The notes beneath the pieces are model-generated. The model saw nothing but the letters and a program-made list of their open reading frames with translations. It did no database searches and had not been told where the DNA came from. From Anaerolineae bacterium (lineage in GTDB: Bacteria; Chloroflexota; Anaerolineae; 4572-78; J111), in contig JAGRBY010000491.1 in assembly GCA_020433835.1 (NCBI GenBank), positions 1-5,628 on the forward strand: DNA of 5,628 bases, read 5' to 3'. Made by a program: the position numbers and the translations under genes. Of the stretch, positions 1-4,215 are shown one piece after another (the first letter of the stretch is position 1; each line of letters starts with the position of its first letter).

Positions 1-248
1 CAAATTAAATCCCGCTGCTGCCGAAACCTATCGGTTGCTCCCAACCGGGCCGAATGCGCTTGTGCATACACACGCGCGGCTTCTTTAACGGCATTGAGCA
101 GCGACGCTCCGTGTTCCCAACTCGCATCGTCGTAGCCCCGACCGCGCAGCTTCTCTGCAAGATGCGGCTGTTCTTTAACATCGTGCAGCAGTTGCTCGGC
201 CTCGTACATCACATGCTGTTGTTTTTGGGTTAATCCACCGGCTGTCAT
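1..248 (-). CDS. Hypothetical helical protein, N-terminal 82 residues (3' end beyond window)
   Basis: An open frame starts with ATG at 248 and runs without a stop to the window edge, giving 82 codons plus two bases. A strong Shine-Dalgarno AAAGGAG (255-261) lies 6 bases upstream, so the start is well supported. The visible protein begins MTAGGLTQKQQHVMYEAEQL and is rich in Ala, Gln, Glu, Leu and Arg with little predicted strand; it looks like an all-helical soluble protein. There is no signal peptide or membrane segment, and the segment RGRGYDDASWEHGASLLNAV suggests a helix-turn-helix-like packing of two helices. I do not recognise the family. It lies 236 bases beyond the VOC gene, separated by a palindrome and a tandem repeat, so it is probably its own transcription unit. 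Confidence that it is a real gene is good because of the ribosome binding site and uninterrupted frame; no function is proposed. Confidence 0.72.
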   Translation of the reverse strand, partial: MTAGGLTQKQQHVMYEAEQLLHDVKEQPHLAEKLRGRGYDDASWEHGASLLNAVKEAARVYAQAHSARLGATDRFRQQRDLI

Positions 249-270
249 AAGAGACTCCTTTGGTTAGCTT

Positions 271-298
271 GTCAGCGATCAGCTGTCAGCGGTCAGAT
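271..298. repeat. Two-copy 14-bp tandem repeat
   Basis: GTCAGCGATCAGCT (271-284) is followed directly by GTCAGCGGTCAGAT (285-298), 12 of 14 positions identical. It sits just upstream of the ribosome binding site of the gene starting at 248, so it would lie in its leader or promoter. Short GTCAGC/ATCAGC-type repeats often occur between genes as part of dispersed families; here only two units are present. Confidence 0.6.
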
Positions 299-383
299 TT
301 ATTCCTGTATTGTCGGATCTTTCGTAAAAATGAGAATAGTTAGTGTCTTTAATTTTTCGCCGCAATGATAGGCTGTTGATTTA

Positions 384-459
384 AGAACACGGATGCGCAG
401 GATTAAACAGATTTTTTGCTGTATTTTTTTGATCCGTTAATCCTGCCAATCTGTGTTCT
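384..459. repeat. Imperfect inverted repeat, arms of about 29 bp, T-rich loop
   Basis: The left arm 384-412 and right arm 431-459 are near-perfect inverse complements. Shared cores are AGAACAC, GGAT/AGAT and GCAGGATTAA, with a few mismatches and one bulge. The loop (413-430) is T-rich on the plus strand. A further outer pairing, TTTTTCGCC (353-361) with GGCGAAAAA (467-475), extends the palindrome to about 120 bp. It begins 10-25 bases after the VOC stop codon, where a terminator would be expected, but no T-run follows the stem on the minus strand, so classical intrinsic termination is not shown. It resembles dispersed intergenic palindromes or a very small MITE-like element. Confidence 0.75.
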
Positions 460-484
460 AAACAATGGCGAAAAACTTATGCCA

Positions 485-916
485 CTAACGAGATGCGTTC
501 AGGATTTCCACATAGTGCGGATTGTACATGATGCCCAGGATATTCCCAAACGGATCGACCACGGAAGCCGTGACGAAGCCGGTGTCACCACGGCTTGTGG
601 GTGGCTCATATTCTTTCGCCCCCATCTCTATCAACATTGCAAAGGTTGCGGCTACGTCGTCGACGTGCCAGTAAACAATGGCACCGCCCTGACCTGCTGT
701 AGCGCTTTTTGGGGCATAGTTGCTGTTGATGATGCCAAGTTCGTGCTGGTAATCGCCAAGCCGAAATTCTATGTAGGCCAGTCGGTTGTCGGGGCTGCGG
801 CGTTCGAAGTAGGGAGCGACGCCTAACAACTCTGTGTACCACTGCTTTGCGCTTTCCATATCGGCCGCCCAAAAACTTATGGTGGCCATACCTCTCAATA
901 GTGATGTATCGATCAT
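485..916 (-). CDS. VOC-family protein (glyoxalase/bleomycin resistance/dioxygenase fold)
   Basis: This encodes a small cytoplasmic protein of 143 residues, about the usual length for a two-module VOC (beta-alpha-beta-beta-beta) protein. Typical marks are the first-module helix with AKQWYTELLG, the central YWHVDDVAATFAMLIEMGAK strand-helix and the closing VVDPFGNILGIMYNPHY. The start is placed at the second ATG (916): GGAG at 924-927 is 7 bases from it but only 1 base from the ATG at 922, which would give two extra residues (MK). The Shine-Dalgarno overlaps the stop of the epoxide hydrolase gene, so the two are co-transcribed and probably translationally coupled. The usual VOC metal-ligand sites seem to lack His or Glu: the site in the last strand, normally Glu after DPxGN, is Gly. 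It may therefore bind a ligand or sequester a toxin, or use other residues. The family covers glyoxalase I, extradiol dioxygenases and drug-binding proteins; the substrate cannot be told. Confidence 0.92.
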   Translation of the reverse strand: MIDTSLLRGMATISFWAADMESAKQWYTELLGVAPYFERRSPDNRLAYIEFRLGDYQHELGIINSNYAPKSATAGQGGAIVYWHVDDVAATFAMLIEMGAKEYEPPTSRGDTGFVTASVVDPFGNILGIMYNPHYVEILNASR

Positions 917-923
917 TTTCATG

Positions 924-930
924 CTCCTTT
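924..930 (-). promoter_or_regulatory. Shine-Dalgarno of the VOC gene, overlapping the upstream stop
   Basis: On the minus strand, AAAGGAG (930-924) shares two bases with the TAA stop (931-929) of the epoxide hydrolase gene. Its distance of 7 bases favours initiation at 916 over 922. The overlap suggests that ribosomes finishing the hydrolase restart on the VOC gene. Confidence 0.8.
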
Positions 931-2083
931 ATTTACGCAAATCGTGAAAAAACGTCTGTATATCACCAACCAGGATATCTGGTACTTCCATAGCCGCAAA
1001 GTGACCGCCACGGTCGAAATCGGACCAATGGACAATGTTGTTCGCTTGTTCGCTAAAACGCCGAATGGCGATATCTTCGGCAAAGACAGCCACCCCGGTG
1101 GGCGTATTGCCGGGAGCCTCGCCCCACGATTCGGCGTGCATATTTTCGTAGTACAGGTTAGCGGATGAACCGGCGGTGCCGGTCAGCCAGTACAGCATAA
1201 CGTTGGTTAGGATGCGATCTCGCTTCACGGCAGCCTCAGGTAGGTCTGTTGTAGGATGGGTCCACTCCTTGAACTTCTCGACAATCCAGGCTAATTGACC
1301 GACCGGCGAGTCGGTTAGGGCATAAGCCAATGTTTGTGGGCGGGTAGCCTGGATCTGAAAGTAGCCGTTTCCGTCAGACATATAGTTGGTGAGTCGGTCC
1401 AGACGCTCCTTCTCGATAGCGGTGAAGGTGGCCAGTTGTGCTTCATCAACCGGATCATAAGGGATGAAGCCATAGGACGCCGCGTTAACGTGAACCCCGA
1501 TAACATGCTCCGGGGCTAATCGACCCAGAGCGGGTGAGATAAACGCTCCGAAGTCGCCGCCCTGGGTACCATAGCGATCATAACCAAGGCGGCGCATCAA
1601 CTCAGCCCAGGCTTTGGCAATGCGAGCAATGTTCCAGCCGGTTTGGGTGGTGGAGCCGGACAAGCCGATGCCGGGAATGGAGGGGACAACCACATGGAAG
1701 GCATCGGCCGGATCGCCACCGTGCGCGCCTGGGTTTGTAAGAGGGCCGATGACATCCAGGAATTCGACCACGGAACCGGGCCAGCCGTGAGATAGAATCA
1801 GCGGCAAGGCGTCCGCCTCAGGCGAGCGAACGTGCAGAAAATGGATGTTTTGACCGTCAATTTCGGTGGTGAATTGGGGGTACTGGTTCAGTGCGGCTTC
1901 GTGTTGCCGCCAATCGTATTCATCGCGCCAGTAGGCGACCAGTTCCTGAAGATAATCCAGCGGTACACCGCGACTCCAACCGGTGTTGGGGAGTTGATTG
2001 GGCCAGCGCGTGCGTTCAAGCCGAGTGTATAAATCGTCTAAGTCGGCTTGAGGAATTTCTATCAAAAAGGGTTTAATAGTCAT
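929..2083 (-). CDS. Epoxide hydrolase (alpha/beta hydrolase with N-terminal EHN domain)
   Basis: This 384-residue protein should hydrolyse an epoxide to a vicinal diol through a covalent Asp-ester intermediate, acting in the cytoplasm (no signal peptide). The N-terminus (about 3-108) matches the EHN domain: [20 protein letters not shown], then TRWPNQ. The oxyanion motif HGWPGS is at 99-104. The nucleophile is Asp177 in GTQGGDFGA, and the catalytic His is 361 in [10 protein letters not shown]. The acid is probably Asp337 in FAEDIA, by analogy with the FPKDL segment of fungal enzymes. Tyr311/312 (NLYYENM) and the cap segment [20 protein letters not shown] (244-263) are typical of microsomal-type and fungal epoxide hydrolases, and length is normal. 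AAGGAG (2092-2097) lies 8 bases before the ATG. All catalytic residues are present, so activity is likely, but the substrate is unknown; detoxification of epoxides is inferred. It is followed directly by the VOC gene. Confidence 0.95.
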   Translation of the reverse strand: MTIKPFLIEIPQADLDDLYTRLERTRWPNQLPNTGWSRGVPLDYLQELVAYWRDEYDWRQHEAALNQYPQFTTEIDGQNIHFLHVRSPEADALPLILSHGWPGSVVEFLDVIGPLTNPGAHGGDPADAFHVVVPSIPGIGLSGSTTQTGWNIARIAKAWAELMRRLGYDRYGTQGGDFGAFISPALGRLAPEHVIGVHVNAASYGFIPYDPVDEAQLATFTAIEKERLDRLTNYMSDGNGYFQIQATRPQTLAYALTDSPVGQLAWIVEKFKEWTHPTTDLPEAAVKRDRILTNVMLYWLTGTAGSSANLYYENMHAESWGEAPGNTPTGVAVFAEDIAIRRFSEQANNIVHWSDFDRGGHFAAMEVPDILVGDIQTFFHDLRK

Positions 2084-2150
2084 ACATAAATCTCCTTTTC
2101 TTTATAATCGAGTGGTAGATATCTAGCTGAAGATTATTTCATTGTAAGGT

Positions 2151-2242
2151 GAAGGCTGAGGCAAGGCTGAGGAATGACGAATCTCGCTAAACAGCTTTCA
2201 TCTCATAAAAAGGCTCTTTTTCTTAGCCTTCGCCTCAGCCTT
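2151..2242. repeat. Inverted repeat with duplicated left arm, between hydrolase and DJ-1 genes
   Basis: AAGGCTGAGG occurs twice in a row (2152-2161 and 2163-2172), and the inverse complement lies at 2221-2242, with GCCTCAGCCTT (2232-2242) matching 2152-2162 exactly. The full arms are about 21 bp with one bulge and one or two mismatches, and the loop is about 50 bases. It is probably a dispersed intergenic repeat rather than a regulator site, since it is far from both ribosome binding sites. Confidence 0.7.
2207..2230 (-). terminator. Weak intrinsic-terminator-like hairpin after the DJ-1 gene
   Basis: On the minus strand AAGGCT (2230-2225), a 9-base A-rich loop and AGCCTT (2215-2210) form a 6-bp stem that runs into a T-run ending at 2207. 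It lies about 70 bases after the DJ-1 stop. The 5' half also belongs to the larger inverted repeat 2151-2242, so the two structures exclude each other. The stem is short, so readthrough is likely. Confidence 0.4.
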
Positions 2243-2299
2243 ATTTTGTACTGGGTATATGTGATCGTTGAAAAATAGTTATGGGTGGCTAATGTGCGT

Positions 2300-2920
2300 T
2301 TAGCTTGATAACGCCATCAGTTTGAAGAAGTACGAAGCCTCGCCGGTTTTGAACAGCCCATACCAGGCTTCGAGCGTTTCGGGCGCGTAAAGGTCGAGTT
2401 TTTTGAAGATGTGATAGGCAAAATCGAGCGGAGCTGTGGAGCCGGCGGTGATAAGGTGCCCGTCGGTTACAGCCGGTTCATCTTGGTAGAGCGCCGCGCC
2501 CTGATAATTAGTGATCTCCAAATACGCAAGCGCGTTGCTGGTGTGGCGTCGATCATCAAGGATACCGGCACGAGCTAAACCAGCGGTTGCCCCGCAGATA
2601 GCCGCTACCGGGACGCCGGACGCTAAAAACTCCTTGGCTTTTTGCGCCGCTTCCATATTTTGTCCTTCGTCCCAGCCATCGGCACCGGGTAAGATCAGCA
2701 TTGCGCTCTGAGTAGGTTCCAATTCATCGAGCGTCATATCGGGCAGAATGGTAATCCCGCCGATACTCTTGACCGGGTTTGTGTTGAGGCCGACAGTTTT
2801 AACGCTGTAGCGACCCGGCTGCTTTTGAAAGGCCGGTTTGTTGATCCCGGCCACGGCATAACCCGCTTCCCAATCGGCGATGGTGTTAGGGACGAAGAGG
2901 TGAATGGTTTGTTTTTTCAT
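2300..2920 (-). CDS. DJ-1/PfpI-family protein (class I glutamine amidotransferase-like)
   Basis: This 206-residue cytoplasmic protein has the DJ-1/PfpI flavodoxin-like fold. Cys109 sits in the nucleophile elbow VAAICGATAGLA, and Glu18 (ADWEAGY) occupies the place of the conserved acidic residue that polarises the cysteine in DJ-1 proteins. LILPGADGWDE (75-85) is the loop before the elbow helix. DRRHTSN (123-129) carries a His that may complete the site; the residue after the Cys is Gly, not the His of PfpI-type proteases. The C-terminal half, with TAGSTAPLDFAYHIFKKLDL and AWYGLF, resembles a group annotated as type 1 glutamine amidotransferase-like proteins. Members act as glyoxalases, deglycases, chaperones or redox sensors; the activity here cannot be told. 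AAGGAG (2929-2934) is 8 bases before the start. It follows the WYL regulator by 115 bases, a common pairing, suggesting control by that regulator. Confidence 0.92.
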   Translation of the reverse strand: MKKQTIHLFVPNTIADWEAGYAVAGINKPAFQKQPGRYSVKTVGLNTNPVKSIGGITILPDMTLDELEPTQSAMLILPGADGWDEGQNMEAAQKAKEFLASGVPVAAICGATAGLARAGILDDRRHTSNALAYLEITNYQGAALYQDEPAVTDGHLITAGSTAPLDFAYHIFKKLDLYAPETLEAWYGLFKTGEASYFFKLMALSS

Positions 2921-2958
2921 TTGGATAACTCCTTCAATAATTAATGTAGATACAAAGA

Positions 2959-3047
2959 GGGGAGATTAGAGATGAGGAGATTGGGAGATTTAGCTTTAAC
3001 AATCTCCTCATCGCCAGTCTCCAGTCTCCTAATCTCTAATCCTCCCC
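2959..3047. repeat. GGAGATT-rich inverted repeat running into the regulator gene
   Basis: The left arm (2959-2990) is built of GGAGATT/AGAGAT-like units; the right arm (3001-3047) is its imperfect inverse complement, with an extra GGAGACT-like unit and a loop of about 10 bases. The last three sense codons and the stop of the WYL regulator (3036-3047, GED then TAG) lie inside the right arm. No T-run follows the stem on the minus strand, so it is a palindromic repeat first and a terminator only possibly. Tandem GGAGATT-type heptamers are known as dispersed repeats in several phyla. Confidence 0.75.
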
Positions 3048-3995
3048 ATATCGCTTCACAATGGCTCTGGCGCGTTCGAGTACTACATCACGCAACTCTT
3101 TTGGTTCCAAAATCTCGGCCATCGAGACATGGGCTAGAATGATGCTGGCAGCTCTGTCCAGATTGGGGGCCGTTAATGTGACGACAATCGAACCATCCGG
3201 CTGCTCTTCAAAACTGTCCCAATAAGCTTGATTGTCCCGGGCTACCAGCGCTGCATCGGGGGCAAAGGCGAGCCGGACGGTGGCGTGCTCTTGAAAGAAC
3301 GGTTGGTCGGCCAGATAGGTATCCATATCGAAGTCGGTCGGGACTTCGAACGTCTGGTTCAATAAAGTTATTTCCAGAATGCGGTCGACTCGAAAGATAC
3401 GTATATCCTGACGTAGATGGCAGTAGCCGAGACAGTATTGCCAGCCCCAGTAGTAGACTAGCAAGTACGGGTCGAATTCGCGCTGTATTGGATCCGGCTG
3501 GTTTCGGCCTCGATACAGCAGTCGGGTTCGGTGGCGTTCGTGTAGCGCTTCGTAAAGTTTTTCCAGGCGAGGCGCGGCCAAACCGGGATCGATTTGATGG
3601 AGTCCGCTCACCACCAGGCTGCGACGCGCCCAAATGGCTTCCTGTCTCTGCTCATCGGGTAAGACATTATCGAGCTTGGCCATCGCTCCCCGCGCACTGG
3701 CCCGATACAGCGATCCCCACACCGTTTCGATAACGCTGGCACCCAGATAAAGTGCCACGGCTTCATCGGGCGTGAACATCAACGGCGGCATTTTGTAGCC
3801 GCGCACCAGGGCGTAGCCACCGTATGGGCCGTGCTCGGCGTAGATAGGGATGCCCATCTCATCGAGCATATTAATGTAGCGCTGCACTGTCCGCACCGAC
3901 ACATTCAGTTCTTTGGATAGCTGCGAGGCACTCTGGTTAGGCTGGCGCTGAAGCAGCATGATTAATGTAATCAATCGTGTGGCTGTGGTTGCCAT
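3036..3995 (-). CDS. YafY-type transcriptional regulator (HTH plus WYL domain)
   Basis: This is a DNA-binding regulator of 319 residues, normal for the YafY/WYL family. The N-terminus holds a winged helix-turn-helix (about 3-60, with SASQLSKELNVSVRTVQRYI and the wing GPYGGYAL). The middle (about 130-215) is the WYL ligand-sensing domain, recognisable from RTRLLYRG, REFDPYLLVYYWGWQYCLGY and FRVDRI. The C-terminal 90 residues form the WCX extension. The name-giving Trp-Tyr-Leu appears as Gln-Tyr-Cys, a divergent form. The start is put at 3995: GAGGAG (4003-4008) is 7 bases upstream, while the earlier in-frame ATG at 4010 lies inside and before this ribosome binding site and would add MRRKS. WYL proteins sense small ligands or nucleic acids and usually control neighbouring genes; here the likely targets are its own promoter (palindrome at 4068-4101) and the DJ-1, hydrolase and VOC genes. 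The last three codons come from an intergenic repeat. Confidence 0.93.
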   Translation of the reverse strand: MATTATRLITLIMLLQRQPNQSASQLSKELNVSVRTVQRYINMLDEMGIPIYAEHGPYGGYALVRGYKMPPLMFTPDEAVALYLGASVIETVWGSLYRASARGAMAKLDNVLPDEQRQEAIWARRSLVVSGLHQIDPGLAAPRLEKLYEALHERHRTRLLYRGRNQPDPIQREFDPYLLVYYWGWQYCLGYCHLRQDIRIFRVDRILEITLLNQTFEVPTDFDMDTYLADQPFFQEHATVRLAFAPDAALVARDNQAYWDSFEEQPDGSIVVTLTAPNLDRAASIILAHVSMAEILEPKELRDVVLERARAIVKRYGED

Positions 3996-4002
3996 AGATT
4001 TT

Positions 4003-4008
4003 CTCCTC
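4003..4008 (-). promoter_or_regulatory. Shine-Dalgarno deciding the regulator start
   Basis: GAGGAG on the minus strand, with a 7-base spacer to the ATG at 3995. The ATG at 4010 overlaps this site and has no clear Shine-Dalgarno of its own, so the shorter protein is preferred. Confidence 0.75.
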
Positions 4009-4067
4009 ATCGTTCGTCGGATGGTTTGTTAGGTGACTGGTTGTTTGAACGAATAATGTTATTTTAC

Positions 4068-4101
4068 AGCTAGTATACGACATTTTGTGTCGTAATTAGC
4101 T
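4068..4101 (-). promoter_or_regulatory. Operator-like palindrome overlapping a -10 box, upstream of the WYL regulator
   Basis: AGCTAGTATACGACA (4068-4082) and TGTCGTAATTAGCT (4088-4101) are inverse complements apart from one bulge and one mismatch; TACGACA/TGTCGTA is perfect over 7 bp around a 5-base centre. On the minus strand the left arm contains TATACT (4077-4072), five of six matches to the -10 consensus, about 77 bases before the regulator start. I see no convincing -35 hexamer at 16-18 bases. The arrangement fits an autoregulatory operator bound by a dimer, most simply the WYL regulator encoded next to it. The region is AT-rich, as expected for a promoter. Confidence 0.6.
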
Positions 4102-4148
4102 TTGGAATTTTGTGGATTTTGTGAATTGGTTGTTGGAGGGTGGAAACT

Positions 4149-4198
4149 GGAGCGTCAAAGCTCGGCTTTGACAAAAACAAAGCAAGCTTTGTTGCTCC
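4149..4198. repeat. 50-bp element of two perfect hairpins enclosed by an outer stem
   Basis: GGAGC (4149-4153) pairs with GCTCC (4194-4198). Inside are two perfect 8-bp hairpins: GTCAAAGC (4154-4161) with GCTTTGAC (4165-4172), and AACAAAGC (4176-4183) with GCTTTGTT (4186-4193), joined by three A residues. The outer stem abuts both hairpins without gaps, so the whole element can fold as a three-way junction on either strand. It begins 18 bases after the stop codon of the SpoIID-type gene. Confidence 0.85.
4173..4193 (-). terminator. Possible intrinsic terminator of the SpoIID-type gene
   Basis: On the minus strand the hairpin AACAAAGC-TT-GCTTTGTT runs straight into three more T residues (five T in a row at 4177-4173). 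It is 23 bases past the stop codon at 4216, the expected place. The stem is AT-rich and the loop tight, so it is a moderate terminator at best. It is one half of the two-hairpin element. Confidence 0.5.
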
Positions 4199-4215
4199 TA
4201 TCCGGGGTATGAAAA

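Noticed and set aside
471..481. AAAAACTTATG present here and again near 870-880 as possible recombination repeats
   Set aside because: An 11-base match, one copy being part of the VOC coding sequence, with no other sign of duplication or excision.
249..484. CRISPR-like array in the repeat-bearing gap
   Set aside because: The 14-bp repeat has only two adjoining copies without spacers, and the larger structure is a single inverted repeat.
416..826. Plus-strand open frame of 136 codons opposite the VOC gene
   Set aside because: It starts inside the palindrome loop, has no ribosome binding site and lies antisense to a clearly recognisable VOC protein; its product shows no domain.
2116..2125. 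TAGATATCTA palindrome upstream of the hydrolase, with CTAGCTG next to it as near the 4068-4101 palindrome
   Set aside because: A 10-bp AT-rich palindrome and a 7-base match to the other site are expected by chance; there is no supported promoter beside it.
3208..3633. Minus-strand open frame of 141 codons inside the regulator gene
   Set aside because: It is in another frame of the WYL regulator; the Arg-, Pro- and Ser-rich product is typical of shadow frames in GC-rich genes.
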